Positions 1 to 12,395 of a DNA stretch of 64,000 nucleotides are shown piece by piece. The stretch covers positions 2,046,001-2,110,000 of the forward strand of contig NC_026505.1 of the NCBI RefSeq assembly GCF_000182925.2, in the 5' to 3' direction. The translations under genes were made by a program, and so were the position numbers. Every line of letters starts with the position of its first letter. Position 1 is the stretch's first letter. The stretch is from Neurospora crassa OR74A (taxonomy: Eukaryota > Ascomycota > Sordariomycetes > Sordariales > Sordariaceae). The notes under the pieces were generated by a model. It was given only the letters and a program-made list of their open reading frames with translations. It was not told the origin of the DNA and ran no database searches.

Positions 1-389
1 AACAATAAAGAAGAAAAGAAGGATGTTGATACACTACTTGCAAATACCATTTACATCAGCTAGCTACCTTTGAACCCTATCAAACAATTATTTGCTACGA
101 CTATAAAACTACATACAACAAACGAACGCCCGCCTGCTTGTGTCTGAGCCAGGTATTTAGCCATGGAAGGAAGAAGAAGGGTAAGAAAAAAAAAAAGAGA
201 ACAAAGGGGTTGCTGTGCGTGTGAAAGCTCGTTCATGCAGACATTATTTCATCTTTCGCTCACCATCTCCGACACCGTTACGAGTGTGATACATTGCTTT
301 CCACCCATCGCTCTCGCTTCTCATTTCCAATCGTCATGATCATCATAACATCTCGTCAGTCAGCAAGCCGATGCTCATCACATCTTCTC
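1..389. other. Intergenic, 3' side of first gene
   Basis: No coding region is supported here. The stretch lies downstream of the minus-strand gene ending at 390 and probably holds its 3' UTR. It contains A-rich runs (about 181-200) and nothing else I recognise. Confidence 0.5.
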
Positions 390-1967
390 TTAGTAACCGC
401 CAACGCTGCTATCCCCATCACCATCCCTCCGGTGGTGCCTTCTGTACCCAGCACCGTTTCTCTTCTTCCTCCTCTCCTCCGCATACGACACATCGCTTCC
501 CACCGAGCTCTCCGCGCCGCTAACGGGAATGTGAACCGGGTGCTTATAGACCTTGTGGCCGCTGACCTCGCTCTCCATCATCTCGCTCTCCGTCCCTGTG
601 TAGCTGGACGGAACCAAGGCGCGTGACGTACGCAGCGGTGGGACTTGGTCGACTTCGTCATAGTCCTGGTTATTCACTCGTGCGTATTGCCCATTGCTGC
701 CCGTGGCGATAACCCCCTCCTCGTGCTCGTGAACATCATCCAGGACGCTCTCGCCCCGTTCGTCGATACGCCGCAGAGCGATGGACGATTCGTCGCCTAC
801 TCCGTGTTGCCAACTAAAGTCCCGTTTTGACGACCGCTGCTCGCGCTCACGCTGCCCGGCTGCTGCAGACGCACGATCCCGCTCTCGCAGACGACGCGCC
901 TCGGCCCGCAAACGCTCGGCTTCGCGGCTGGCGTTCTTGTCGGCTGTCGAGTACACCTTACGAATGCCGCCTGTCTTCTTCTCCTTCTCACGCTCTCTCT
1001 CAGGATTACGGTCACGGCCAAGCTCCCGATCACGCTCACGCTCCCGCTCGCGCTGCTCGCGCCTCTCCCTACGCTCTGCCTCCTTCCTGGCAGCGCGCTC
1101 CTCGTCCCGTTCCTTCTTGCTAGGGCTCCGCTCACGCTTCTCCTGATGTTTAATCAACTCCGACGTGACGGTGCTGCCGCTGTCAACAGTCGAAGTACCC
1201 ACACCACTCCAGCTGGGGTTCGTTGAGCCGTCCCACTCGCTCGCCTCACTAGCGACGTTGATGCCGCCAACGCGGGCAGGCTTCTCGGACCGGTAGTTGC
1301 GCAGCTGCTCCTCAGCCAGGGCCTCGGCTTCCTCGTCAATCATGATGCCGTCGGTGCCGACCTTGCGCTTGCTCCGCTTCTTCTCCTCCTTCTCGCGTGC
1401 CTTCTCCTCGCGCCGGCGTTCCTTGTCGCGCTCCTTTTGCTCGCGCTTCTTGCGCCGCTTCTCGCGGCCGTAGATGTCGGACACGCCACCCGTGATGCCC
1501 GTGATGCCCGTAATGCCTGTGGTGGCGGTTACAACTGTGGTATTGTCCATCTCCGTCATGCCGTCGTCATCTGCTACGTCCTTGTACACGCTGCCGCCGC
1601 CAAGAATGGTGCTGGGCGTTGCGCCGGAGTAGATGGTGCCGTTGGGGCCCTTGCGGCGCATCACCGTCGACTTGTAGTCGTCCCAGTCGTCCTCCTTGAA
1701 GTAGAAGCCACCGTTCTTGGCCCAGAAGAAGAACCAAACGGCGCCGATAACGATTGCGGCGCCCAGGAGGCCGAAGAAAGCGAACATGGCCTTGTTGTTG
1801 ATATCCTGCGGGTGCACGAGACCCTTCTCCGGGTCGGGACGGTCCTTGTTGTCATTGTCATCGCGGGCTAGAAGAATGCCGCGCGCTGCCAGAGGGCCGA
1901 GAGCTGCAATGTCTTTGCCGCTGACAACAAGGCGACGCGCCATGAGGGCGCGAAGCACGGGTGCCAT
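390..1967 (-). CDS. Single-pass membrane protein with charged Arg/Glu-rich tail, unknown function
   Basis: I do not recognise a named family. The 525-residue product has an N-terminal part of about 60 residues, one strong hydrophobic segment at about residues 61-83 (FGLLGAAIVIGAVWFFFWA) and then a mostly hydrophilic tail. The tail holds two long runs dominated by Arg, Glu and Lys (roughly residues 165-210 and 275-380), which should form extended charged helices. It ends in a Ser/Gly/Arg-rich stretch. The open frame can be read further upstream only from a TTG, so the first ATG at 1967 is taken as the start. No intron is needed. The segment after the membrane span contains a short acidic/aromatic patch (FKEDDWDDYKS) that could be a conserved juxtamembrane motif. 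From the hydropathy it is probably a tail-facing-cytosol membrane protein, which is inference. That the gene is real is fairly sure; its function is unknown. Confidence 0.75.
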   Translation of the reverse strand: MAPVLRALMARRLVVSGKDIAALGPLAARGILLARDDNDNKDRPDPEKGLVHPQDINNKAMFAFFGLLGAAIVIGAVWFFFWAKNGGFYFKEDDWDDYKSTVMRRKGPNGTIYSGATPSTILGGGSVYKDVADDDGMTEMDNTTVVTATTGITGITGITGGVSDIYGREKRRKKREQKERDKERRREEKAREKEEKKRSKRKVGTDGIMIDEEAEALAEEQLRNYRSEKPARVGGINVASEASEWDGSTNPSWSGVGTSTVDSGSTVTSELIKHQEKRERSPSKKERDEERAARKEAERRERREQRERERERDRELGRDRNPEREREKEKKTGGIRKVYSTADKNASREAERLRAEARRLRERDRASAAAGQREREQRSSKRDFSWQHGVGDESSIALRRIDERGESVLDDVHEHEEGVIATGSNGQYARVNNQDYDEVDQVPPLRTSRALVPSSYTGTESEMMESEVSGHKVYKHPVHIPVSGAESSVGSDVSYAEERRKKRNGAGYRRHHRRDGDGDSSVGGY

Positions 1968-4018
1968 AGTTGCGGTTTGGCGTCCGCCGGTTTGGCAGAG
2001 ACGAAGGCCCAAACTGAGTTGTTGAAGCGCTGGTCAACTTGCCAAGCTGAAGAGAATGTAAGCTTCGTCGATCGCTAGCTTCTGAAGGAATACGGCTGCT
2101 GGAGTGGAAGGCTTCGATGGAAGAACGTCCAGATGCTTGCAAAACTGCAAGTTGCTGAAGGTTGCTTGGGTGAAGAATGCAGGTCGACGTGCTGCAAGCG
2201 TTGGCGTAGCCGTAAGCGTCAAGTTTGCCCTGTCTTTCTGGGCAGTGTTTAGGTTTGGCGCTTGAGAGGAGGGGACCTCAGAATGTTGTTCGCCCAGAAA
2301 CTGGGGGGCTGGGGAAGGACCGGGGCTGGGCAAATAAGCCAGGGCCTGCAGGGGTGGCTCAGTTACCTAGTTGTGTGCGTTGGTTCTGTTGTTCTTGCCT
2401 GGTTGGCTGGCGATCGTCAACTTCCGTTGGATTCGGTTGGCTGGGAACCACGCAAAAGCCAGGCAGGCACATCTGGCAGGTTCGGTTCAGTTTGGCAGAA
2501 CGGCCATCGATCCCCTCTTCACCACCTGACCCTTCCAATTCTTTCCCGTTCCCCTCCTCTCTTCGCGACGCAATTTCATCCTCTTCGTTCTACACACACG
2601 AATCGCACTTCTGTATTGGTGTACCGGTTCATAATCTCCTGCTATCATCGTGCTCGCAGCTCGCAAGCTTGTATTTCCATGGTAAACCATGACGTCGTTA
2701 TGTGGTACCTAAGTACATACCTTTTTCATACACAGTAAGCGGCCATTGACCAGCCCAAGGCTTGGCACTTTCAGGGCAACAGCGTGTTTCACCTTGCAAC
2801 TGAACTGTAAAAATGGGGAATCAGCATTGTGGAGTGAGTGCAGTGCAGTGCTCGCTACTGCCGTACAGTAGGACGACACACTCCTGGCACTGGGCTATTC
2901 TCGCGACGAGTCACTTACACGGACCGTGACGGTGCTGTTGATGTCTGCCTTGGGAATGATAATACTACACTTGAAAGAAAAGCGAGTTCACAAATGATTT
3001 CCTTTTCATGGGGGTAATAGTTCTAGCTGCTCAAGGAAAAGCCCGCCAAGTCACTACGTGATCAAGCTGATAAGAAAAACTTTTGCCAGCTGAGTAGGTA
3101 GCTGGAGCGACTCCTGATGTTGAGAATAGAGGAGACTTGACTCCAGTAGGAACTTGCTTACTATGCTATGTCCGATAAGATTCATATTCTCATCGGCTTA
3201 GGAACGAGGCTATGTATGCAATGAACAAAATTCGTCCTTTAGGTAGCAGTAGCCTGTATGTCTTGGCATGATCAAGTGTCGAAAGAACTAACTGTTGCAA
3301 GATGTGAGGAATGTATTTATGACCTATGTTGGACGGTTGCGACCATAGAAACGCTTCGCCGCGGCGCCATACCTCGCTCGGTCGACAGAGAAGGGCCCTA
3401 GTACATCGATACGATTCAAGATGAAGCAAGTGATATTGCTAAGAGAATGTAAAAGAGAGTGTAGATAAGTATTTCTAGCCGACCATCTACTGTCCGGGTT
3501 TCATGCCAACTGTTCATCTGCTTCGGGTTTGTAATGTATATTGAACTCTGTCACCACTACCACCACTTTTCCTTAACGAAACAGAAGTAATTAAGATCTT
3601 GATCAACAAGTAGAAAGCAGCAATCACAGAATGAGCCATCGATCATGTCGTGCTTAAATGATTTTTTTTGTGCCATGCCAGATATGGGGTATCGTCTCTC
3701 CAAAACTTTTCCCGGGTCCATCAGACAGTGACTTGCAGCAAGACTAACAGTGCCAACCAAGAAGAAAATCGTACAAAATCCAAGTGAGGAGTAGCTAAAG
3801 AAGATATTATGAAGAATCGAAGAAAAGGAAGGAAGACATCATCAACGCTAAACATAAGGGCCGTAAAGAACATGATACAAACTCGGTTCTTGCTCGTTCT
3901 TCTGTGTCTTTATCATTGTCATTTCGTCGTCTCATGATCTCGTAATCATCAGAACCAAAACATGGAAAAGAAAAAAAAATAATCAGTCGTAAATCTTCGT
4001 GCATGGCCCAGTGACCGC
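1968..4018. other. Intergenic region, about 2 kb
   Basis: It lies between two minus-strand genes and should hold the 5' region of the gene at 390-1967 and the 3' UTR of the gene at 4019-5815. Short open frames here lack supporting features and overlap on both strands. I see no RNA gene or repeat. Confidence 0.5.
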
Positions 4019-5815
4019 TCAGTAGCGAAACGTCGGAGGATCCGATGGGTATTCGGGATAGGCCGGGATATAGTCGTAATCGGTACCGTCAATATCGCGA
4101 CCAGCATAATGCATTGATCTTGGGCGTGACCTCGCCCGCGAGGCCGCGCGAGCTCTGGTCTGAGATCGCTCAGCCCGAGAATGACGTTCTTCATAGTGCT
4201 GGTGGCGTCCATCTTCGATATACCGAGGCTGGCGCTCATCATATTCCTCCTCGTAATCGTAGTACGCCTTCTCATTTCCATTTCGCCCGGATGTGATGGC
4301 GTTCCTTGAGATGTTGATTTCGGCACCGCCAGCGCATTTCAGCTTTGCACCATTGACTTCAAGTACGGCACCCTTGCCCTTCATCACCCGAATGGTGACA
4401 TCTTCATGTGGATTGGCGCTTGACCGCGTGGTTCGTGTTGTTGCCGAGTGCCTGTAATCGCTCTCATCACGGCTTTCTTCCGAGCTCTTGGTGGAACGAC
4501 TGCTACCGCCGTTTCTTTGGGCTCTGCGGAGAGTTTCGGCCGTGAGCGGCATCGGATCACCACCAAGTGTCTCGGTCTGGTACTTGGCAGCTTGACGAAT
4601 CTTTTCTTCGTAACCGCTTCCAGAAGCAGTAGTTGGTTGTAGTGCTGCTCCATAATACGAGTGTCGCCGATTATGCCGACTGGCTATTTCCATCCTGGAC
4701 TCCTGGTCTTCGTATGTTCCTGCACTGACACTGGGTCGCCGCTGGTGCCTCGGTCTTGACTTGGACCGCGCTCGGCTTGCAGCGGGAGCAGGGGTTTGAT
4801 ACTCGTAAGGAGTTGGCGAAAGGGCAAATAACGCATCGCCCGACTGGTCTTCGTCGGCATATCGTGAAGCTCGTCTGCCTGGTGTTGAGGGTGCTGGCGG
4901 TGGCCTATGTGGGTTGCCTGACGGGTGAGCAGTAGACGACCTGACTGGAGGGGGCATTCTTCGCGCATCCTCGTCCCTCGACAACTTTCTGTGCGAAAGA
5001 GAAGGCCGCGGCATCGATCTCTCGTTCTCTTCGTCGAAATCTGCCTCCCCGTATTCAAGAGCGCGGGAGGTACGATAAGCTAGGGCGGTTCGGGGGCGAT
5101 TCGGGCTAGTTCCGAGGCTAAGAGCAGCGAGTTGGGCATCTAAGCGTGCATCAACGGGTTGTGCAGAAAAGTAGTCTGTAGCCTGTCGGCTCAACGAGCC
5201 CGGCGTCGGAATGGGGAATGGCTGCATGGGCCCTGGTCCAGCCCATGTTGCCGGAGTAGCTGGATAGGATGGAGGCATAAATTGCGGAGGAGGCGGAGGC
5301 CCAGAGGTAATATAGCGAGCAGAAGGTGGAGGTGGTCGTGTCGGGCCTGTCCCGTAATAACTAACGGGCCGGGGAGTGGAGGTCTGAGGACGAGGCGGTC
5401 GAGAGGAGGAGGTTGTCATAGTAGGGCTCACACCGTAATATGAGGCCTCGATCTCCCTTCCGTTCCTGTCGTAATCTCCCCGCCGGTGAAGATTGCCGGT
5501 GGTGTTAGCATGTCGTGGAACGGGGCGTGAGGACGACATGCTGGATCTTTTGGTCCCAGATGTCGACTTTTCGCGCTCTCTTCGTGCTGTCTTTGAGGAT
5601 TCGCTTCTGCGGGGATTTTGAGTCGAGTCGGAGTCGGGCTGGCTGTTTGTGACTATGGGTGAAGAGTCTGACTTCTTGTGCTCTTTTCGTGCGCGACCGG
5701 AGCTCGAGTTTTCTTTGGAGCCAACAGAGGCAGCGTAGCGGGAGGTTCCTTGGATAATATTTCCGTCGTCGTCGGCGTCTTCCACAGACGCGATTTTTGA
5801 ACGGGTCGAACTCAT
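4019..5815 (-). CDS. Ser/Pro/Arg-rich disordered protein with small conserved-looking C-terminal segment
   Basis: The 598-residue product is mostly low-complexity, rich in Ser, Pro, Arg and Tyr, with several proline runs (for example PPPPPQFMPPSYP) and many possible phosphosites. Around residues 475-520 there is a more ordered segment (DVTIRVMKGKGAVLEVNG, then KLKCAGGAEINISRNA) that looks like a small beta-rich unit. It is followed by a Tyr/Glu/Arg-rich tail. The start is the ATG at 5815 (MSSTRSKIAS); the frame extends to 5878 only by using TTG. No intron is required. I cannot name a family. The composition suggests a nuclear or cytoskeletal scaffold, but that is a guess. The gene call rests on frame length, an ATG start and coherent coding-like composition. 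Confidence 0.7.
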   Translation of the reverse strand: MSSTRSKIASVEDADDDGNIIQGTSRYAASVGSKENSSSGRARKEHKKSDSSPIVTNSQPDSDSTQNPRRSESSKTARREREKSTSGTKRSSMSSSRPVPRHANTTGNLHRRGDYDRNGREIEASYYGVSPTMTTSSSRPPRPQTSTPRPVSYYGTGPTRPPPPSARYITSGPPPPPQFMPPSYPATPATWAGPGPMQPFPIPTPGSLSRQATDYFSAQPVDARLDAQLAALSLGTSPNRPRTALAYRTSRALEYGEADFDEENERSMPRPSLSHRKLSRDEDARRMPPPVRSSTAHPSGNPHRPPPAPSTPGRRASRYADEDQSGDALFALSPTPYEYQTPAPAASRARSKSRPRHQRRPSVSAGTYEDQESRMEIASRHNRRHSYYGAALQPTTASGSGYEEKIRQAAKYQTETLGGDPMPLTAETLRRAQRNGGSSRSTKSSEESRDESDYRHSATTRTTRSSANPHEDVTIRVMKGKGAVLEVNGAKLKCAGGAEINISRNAITSGRNGNEKAYYDYEEEYDERQPRYIEDGRHQHYEERHSRAERSQTRARAASRARSRPRSMHYAGRDIDGTDYDYIPAYPEYPSDPPTFRY

Positions 5816-8800
5816 TGGAAACGAGCAACAGCTCGCGAGACGATATTTAGGGCCACTTGAGAATACGAACCAAGGCAACTGAGCCGCAAGGCGGAGGCGG
5901 GCCGCAGTGAGGATATTCAGTCGCTAATGTAAGGACAACGAGGTTAGCTCATGCTTGCGCAGTGGATGCCGACGCCAACAACAACAACAAATGACACACA
6001 GTCAGTTGGGACGAAACGCACGAACCTAAGAGCGGGGGTGATCCTAGAGCGATAACCAATGGTGCAGGACAGAACAGCAAGGGTGAGGTGGGGACTGAAG
6101 CGTCGGGAATATGGGATGGAGTCAGGGCCGTCTCGTCTGATGTTCCAGTAAGCGCTTGTTGTCAGTGTCTGCTTGAAGCCGACGGGACTGTGGTGTTTCG
6201 TCGCGATGGGTGATGCCCAGCAGAAGCCGACGGAGGGAAGTAGCAAGGCTACAGAAAAGAATGAAAAAAGATATAAAAAAATAAAAAAATAAATGTAATG
6301 GAGGAATGTGGCTGAGTGGGCGACAACGAGTTTTATTGACTGCGGGGGTGTAGCCTCTGCCTCTGACACTTGGTCCAACTAGAGGTAGTAGTAGGGACAG
6401 ACGGGACTGAGAGGGGTGCGACGCGTGCTGGGTAGCTGGATGCTTGCAAGCTTCCTTCTTTCCCTATCCAAGTGCAGTCTTCTCTTCTTACACTAGGCTG
6501 CCATCCAGGTCTGTCTGAGCTGTGGCGGGACGGGCACCCAGAGCCGACAAAACAGACACGGGGCGACGGGAATGGGAAGACACCTCAGCGAGACACCTCA
6601 GAAGAAAAGAAGGGAGGGGGTTGGAGGGGAGTGAGAGCGAGCGAGTGTGTGTGACGCAGAAACACCACCCACACTTGTATCGATAATGCAGCAACGGCGT
6701 CAGCAACGGTGCCCCGGAAAAAAACAGCTTGGCGGAACGGTAAGTGATCGGAGAGCGAGCTGGCACTACCAGAGATTTCGTTTCTCTCGATTTTTCCGGA
6801 CCTTACTTGAGTTGAGCAAATTCCTCTTATCGCTTTTTCTCTTCGCGGTGACTGCAGCATCTGAACGTCCCGTCTACTGAGATGCCTGAGTCGATGCTGA
6901 AAGATTCAACGGCGTTGTTCGGGTATTCGTACCGTATGATACGCTGCTGTATGACAGGGTGTGCCTCGTGGATTTGGGGATTGGGTGCTGGAGCATGGTG
7001 GATCCGTTCTGTTGTTGATCCCGTTGTGGGGGAAACTGGGGGGATGGCTCCAGATAGTCGATAGTGAGTGAATCGCCGTCAACCCCAACCCCTTGCTCCG
7101 AGGTAATCGATCCTCCGACGACACGAAAAAATCACCTCACTCGAGTGTCTATGATTAAACCTCCAGGAGAGTAGGCCACCAAAAGGCAGAGACAGATGGG
7201 CGGAAAAGCAAAAACGCGAAATGATGTTCTCCAGTCTCGCAGGCAGTAATGATCTTCACGCGCATGAGCAATTGCTGCTATAAAATATTTGGAGTAAGAC
7301 TGCATGTTGGGCTGTCTTTTGCAGTCTTGATGTTGGGAATTAACGGATGGGCGGTTGATTGTTACACGAGGCTTCAACTCTCCGAAGGGTGTGGTGGGCT
7401 AGACGAGTTTGAAGTTGTTGCTACTCGCCTGAAGGAGGGTACAGTCTGGACATTGGCCCGAGTGACGGGAGTGAAGAAAGGGGGCTGGTGTGTGGTTGCG
7501 CTGCGCAGATGAGGACGAAAAAGACCAAGCGCAAAGAAGATGAAGGTAATGGGAAACGATGTCAACGATTTCCCGGGATGATGGGATGGGTTAGGCTGTA
7601 TGAAAACCTGGAGACATGATGTACCACTTACCATAGCCTGTTATTGTCTAGCTTATCTATCTGCTTCGCCTTCTTTACTGCCCGACCTCTTCTCTTTGGG
7701 TATCAATGGTAATTTGCAGGATTGCTTCAGTGTACGCCGTACGGGCACAGTCGACACTCGCTTCGTTGGGACCCCCAAAGCCGAAAACGATATCGTGACA
7801 TGAAGGAAACTGGTTAATGCCACGTGAGGATGTGCCTGGAATCACATTGGACTAATCTTAAGAGTTTTCAAGGGAGCAGGTAATTGGAGTCTGGGCCCGT
7901 ATAGTCGGTGCAGCAAATGTTTATGAGAATAGCCACCGCCCGCTTTCTAGGCAGAAGGGTCAACACAGCCATTCGCGTCCTCCCTCTGATTTAGTTGTTC
8001 GCTCTTCCTGAAGTTGTATGGTAGGTTCTGAAATGCGGCTTCTGCCCGTCACAGTGTCAAAGTCATCCAGCTTGGTGCAGGCATGTAGGTTAGTTCTCAT
8101 CGGTGGGTGTCCCAACCTGCTCATGTCTATGATAGTAATTACCATGAGCAATCATAAGCATTGAACCTTTAGCATTCACCGTTATCGGGTCAAGTGAGAC
8201 ATGGCGCCCTCAAGCCTTGATTGTCAGCATTGTCTCAAGGCAAGAACAAGGGAGCCCGTCTTTGTCACCAGCAATTTTTCGCTTCGCAGTACAATGCCAT
8301 GTGGAAAATATGTTTATTCTGCCAAGCCCTCGAGTTTCGAGTGTGAGCGTGAGTGTGATGCCAACAGTCGTTCTTACCTGTCCAACCCAAATGCATAAAG
8401 ACTATTAACCCCTCAAACTTCAAGTCACCCGCCTAGAAGAAGCGTTTCTAGTGCATCATTGTAACGAGACTAAACCAACGTGCGGCGTAGGGAGGGTGAG
8501 ATAACTGGGAGGGTGCAATAGATGTGCCAACTTCGCGCATTATCGCAATTGCGCGGAAGAATGCGCGGGAGACGAGCTACGTCTCATGCTGTATCGCCAT
8601 CAAAAGCGGCTTGTCACAGGAAGAAAAAGAGCGGAAAAATCAATGCGAATCGTCCGTGAAATCTGCACTGAAGAGCAAGTGACTCAACATCTTTGTCGCA
8701 CAACAAGCCATCTTGGGCGGTCACCGACTTGTAACAAATTGGACAGATTTCCAAAAGACGCTCCCTTTATACTCGGCACAGGTACAAGGCATTGACTCAA

Positions 8801-9684
8801 GTATAAGGGTGCAGCCAACCCTTTGTGCAGACTATGCGAATCTCTATAAGGACGATGCGGTCGATGATGCACATAATCATTGGCGTACCAGTACCATGGT
8901 GCTGTAGTGACATCACACCAAGTTATATAGCAGCGTCTTGGTTCCCGCCAATCTGGTATCTCCATACTCGGCGCAGATCACTCGAAGTCTTTTGGACGGA
9001 GTCTTTGAGTCCAGACGTGGCTGAAACATCCAACGAGGAAAAGGAGGCTCAAACTGCAAGCTGTGGGCCAAGGAAGGCACCTCAGATCACCAGTCGTCCA
9101 GGTCCGGTTCGAGTTGTAACGCGTAACATCCTTCCGGGGGCACTTGAAGATCACGGTTTCGGCTCTGATCGACAGAAATTTGACAAATGAGCACCGTGTA
9201 TCTCTTTGTTGCTTGGAGCGTGCAGCTTCGGCCCAGACAGAAGGTCCGTAGCGAAGTGCTTCGTTTACGAAGACCCAAGCACGGGCTGATAAATAGCCTG
9301 GTCGTGGTATTCCCTCCGATTTAGTCTGCAGTGCCAAAAAGAAACCTCTTGCTCTGATCAAGCAACGACTTCCATTTTCTCCGTCTTCAACAAACCCGAA
9401 GACTAAGCAGGTCTAGCACAAACAACCGTGCTGTTCTCGATGATTAGCCGCATTGTTTGTAACAGGATGAGGGAACATGAATAGATAGGTAGCTGGCTCA
9501 CCAAAGCATCGATGCCCAACCACTGGCCAGCTAGTCGTCTGATACAATGGTGCTATTCAGGCCGCCTTAGAGCAACCGAACAAAAGAATGAATAAAAACG
9601 AAGTGACGGAACTATTGGACAAGAGGCGCGCAAGACGGGAAAAAAAAAATAGGGGAGCCGAAGAGTGAAGACACCTTTCCAGGA
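5816..9684. other. Intergenic region, about 3.9 kb
   Basis: No supportable gene. The longest same-strand frame (5944-6378, minus) begins at TTG and encodes a hydrophobic-then-random sequence; it is more likely in the 5' region of the gene ending at 5815. An 87-codon plus-strand frame at 7249-7512 begins with ATG but shows no recognisable motif. No tRNA or repeat array was seen. Confidence 0.5.
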
Positions 9685-10554
9685 TCACACCTCCATATCC
9701 ACAAAGATAGGTCGGTGGTCAGACAGGAAGACACCATCGTCAAATTTATTTGGCAGAATTCCAAACAACCTGAGTATGAGGGTTGGTGGTCTCTGGACAA
9801 AGAGAAAATCGATGGTCTTTGGCTCCTCGTCTGGCTCGCCAAAAGACGTGTATGTAATGTCGCGGTTGCCGTACTTTAGTTCATCTGGAAAAACCGCAGA
9901 TGTGTCTTGCAGTCCCGAGTCAGATGAGGTCAACGTCTTGTATGCCTGGTCTGTCGGGGTGCTGTTGAGGTCGCCGCCCAGAACCAAAGGAGGATAAGAG
10001 TCACCATGCGTTCGTCTCCATTCGGAGGCTAGCATGAGAATGAGCTTGGAGCTTTCTTCCCTCGCAATCTGCCCTCGGTGGTCAAAATGGGTACTCATAA
10101 CAATGACCGCTTTGCTTGTCGTCTTGTGGCGGAATGATCCGACGGTCACGATTCTCTCAAGGACAGCATCCCAACCGATTGACGGCCTTTCTGGAGTCTC
10201 GGAAAGCCAATACGTCTTCCAGTCTTCACAGTCCCATTCGTCCACTCGGAAAAAGATGGGTGAGAACTCGCCAGCCAGTTTGCCGTCTTCTCGGCCCCGG
10301 CCAATATGGCTCCACGACGGACCGAGAGAATCCTGGATATCAAGAAGCTGTGAGTAAAGGACTTCTTGGAGGCAGAGAAATGTTGAGTCATGGCCAGAGG
10401 TAAGAAAGTTGAGTTGAGCACAAAGCCTTGGCCGACGTTCAGTCCACGGTTGCTCTCCAGGAACAGGATTATCGGTAGCGAAGCGGATGTTGAACGACAC
10501 AAATCGGACATGGAGTTGAGCAGAACCCGGGGCCGGCGATTCTCGGAGCGTCAT
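9685..10554 (-). CDS. Endonuclease/exonuclease/phosphatase (EEP) superfamily protein, EEP-1 type
   Basis: This is a complete 289-residue metal-dependent phosphoesterase fold protein. The motifs appear in the expected order: FNIR at residues 21-24, LQEV at 62-65 (Glu64, metal ligand), GRxxDGKxAGEFSPIFF near 85-101, FWLSETP-like YWLSETPERP, GWDA, STHFDH with catalytic His, REESSKLI, GGDLNSTP (Asp/Asn), and SDHRPIF at 278-284 (Asp279-His280). All catalytic positions of the family are present. The arrangement matches the EEP-1 subgroup common in bacteria and fungi, whose substrates are poorly defined. No signal peptide is visible, so it is probably cytosolic. The ATG at 10554 is a true ATG and no intron is needed. 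Its specificity (nuclease, sugar-phosphate or lipid phosphatase) cannot be told from sequence. Confidence 0.9.
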   Translation of the reverse strand: MTLRESPAPGSAQLHVRFVSFNIRFATDNPVPGEQPWTERRPRLCAQLNFLTSGHDSTFLCLQEVLYSQLLDIQDSLGPSWSHIGRGREDGKLAGEFSPIFFRVDEWDCEDWKTYWLSETPERPSIGWDAVLERIVTVGSFRHKTTSKAVIVMSTHFDHRGQIAREESSKLILMLASEWRRTHGDSYPPLVLGGDLNSTPTDQAYKTLTSSDSGLQDTSAVFPDELKYGNRDITYTSFGEPDEEPKTIDFLFVQRPPTLILRLFGILPNKFDDGVFLSDHRPIFVDMEV

Positions 10555-12395
10555 TGCTTCAGTTGAAAGCCCAAGCCAAATCCTTGCCGGGAATCGAAGC
10601 TAACGATAATAGATGCCGGTAGGGCTCGAGATGGTGACAGGGATCAGGGAGAATTGGATATCAGAAACACTTGGAAGAGGAAAAGTAAAGAGAGTCGGAC
10701 CGAGTCTCACCGTCGAGTCTGACCAGGTTTTTTTTTCTCTCCCCTCAACAAAGCACTAAGTGAGTTGAAAAGGAACGCTCTGTTCATGTTTGCAGTCCAA
10801 AGGTCAGAAAAGTTGAAGGTGAAGTTGACGGTTGAAGTTGCAGCCGAGTCAGGTCATGCCTGCCGCGAGCCCTCGGCATCCAACTCTTATCGGTGCTTAT
10901 CTTGCACATCACTGCAACGAGTGCATTCACAAGCCCGCACGTGCGCATACCTTTAGTGGTGACTGATGACTACCTCTACAACATGATGTTGGACTCGATC
11001 GTCAACTTCACCAATGCTTTCCTTTTCGTTGTCATGTCACGGCCTGGTTGGGCTGCTAGCGGTGCCGGGTTGCCGCAATCAGCAGTGCAGGTTAAATAGA
11101 TAGTTGCACCCTCTTATTGCTCATGCACGATCGTGTTCCTGCTTCATGACGAAGCATGATCAATCGGCGCATCTTGTTCCTCGATGTCTCGTCAATCGCT
11201 CGATTTCCGCCCCGGATCATTCCAGGGGTTTTGGCCTCTGGCTTGATTTCTTCCGGCCATGATCCACGCGCCACGGCTGCACATCATGCGGGTACCTCAG
11301 ATCAGACCTGGAAATCTCTCACCTCTAGGCGCGAACAGCGGCTACACAGATATCGTGGGGTCTTCTGCTGGCAGCTGGCGTGACCTTGTGGGTTTTCCAA
11401 GAGCTCGCACTTACACCGTAGCTGGGTAGGTAGCTGTGATTCGGCAGCCATCCAGTGACTCGGTGATGCGGCTCCGTGCCATGTCTCCGTCCATGTCTCC
11501 AATTCAACACCGAGCGAAAATCCGGCTTATTCACCAGCCTTTACACATTCACAGCCATCATGCTTGCGCGTTGCGCAGTCATCTGGCGGCCCGGGTGGGT
11601 GCTGCCTCCTTGGTTTTCTCATATTTTGTTGACTGTGTCTGAGCTCAGCAACCCAGTCCTTTGCTGCGCGTGATACCGAAAAGCCGTGGGAGCCGCGTTT
11701 CCACTTCTCCATCGCAATCCTTTCCCTGCTTTTCGATATCGAACCATGTTTAATTTTTTTTTCCCTCTACCCATTTCGTTCCAAGCTAACCAAGCGATCC
11801 CACAAAACCCCTCCTTATCCCGCCCCGTGATGCTAGGAATGGCACGCTTTATGGGAGCTTTTGGAGTCCTGTCGGGGATAGGCGATCAGAGATCGGGGCC
11901 TGATTGGCCAAAGACCCAAGGAGGAGGTGCATTCGCCCCGCCAAATGAGACACATCGTTGGAAGGTGACACACCATGTTCACCTCACAAGGCAACGCCTC
12001 ATCATGGTTGGCACTACACCGATGACTGTGTCTGATATTGCGAGAGTGGCATGCGAGACATGCCAACCATTTCCGGTGAGAGGGTGTAGTCATCACCGGC
12101 TTGGTATATAGCCAAGGCATGCTCGTTCGTATTCAGCTCGTCAGTCTACCCAGTTGTCTCTTCAGGTTCTATACATACAGCAGCAGGAGAACGTCGGTTT
12201 CTGGTTGTGTCTGACACCCCATTTTCTGACAGATTTGTTATCTTGAGCCGGCCAAGCCGGCGTCGGGTTTCCTCTCTTGTCACCGCATATCTTTTGGTGG
12301 CATTTCCTTTGGGGGTGTGGTGCAAAGGTTCATATATAACAGCAGTCTCGTCTCTACTCTCGTGAAGGATCATCCTCTTCACCACGACCAACACA
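10555..12395. other. Intergenic region between divergent genes
   Basis: About 1.8 kb separates the minus-strand EEP gene from the plus-strand gene at 12396 and must contain both promoters. Open frames within it are short, overlap on both strands and carry no motif. A TATA-like site close to 12333 is listed separately. Confidence 0.5.
12331..12340 (+). promoter_or_regulatory. TATA-like element
   Basis: The sequence CATATATAAC lies about 60 bp upstream of the ATG at 12396. It fits a TATA box for the short-leader gene that follows. The role is inferred from sequence and spacing only. Confidence 0.4.

Noticed and set aside
5944-6378. 144-codon minus-strand frame with a hydrophobic stretch
   Set aside because: Its first codon is TTG, no family motif is seen, and it sits in the likely 5' region of the next gene.
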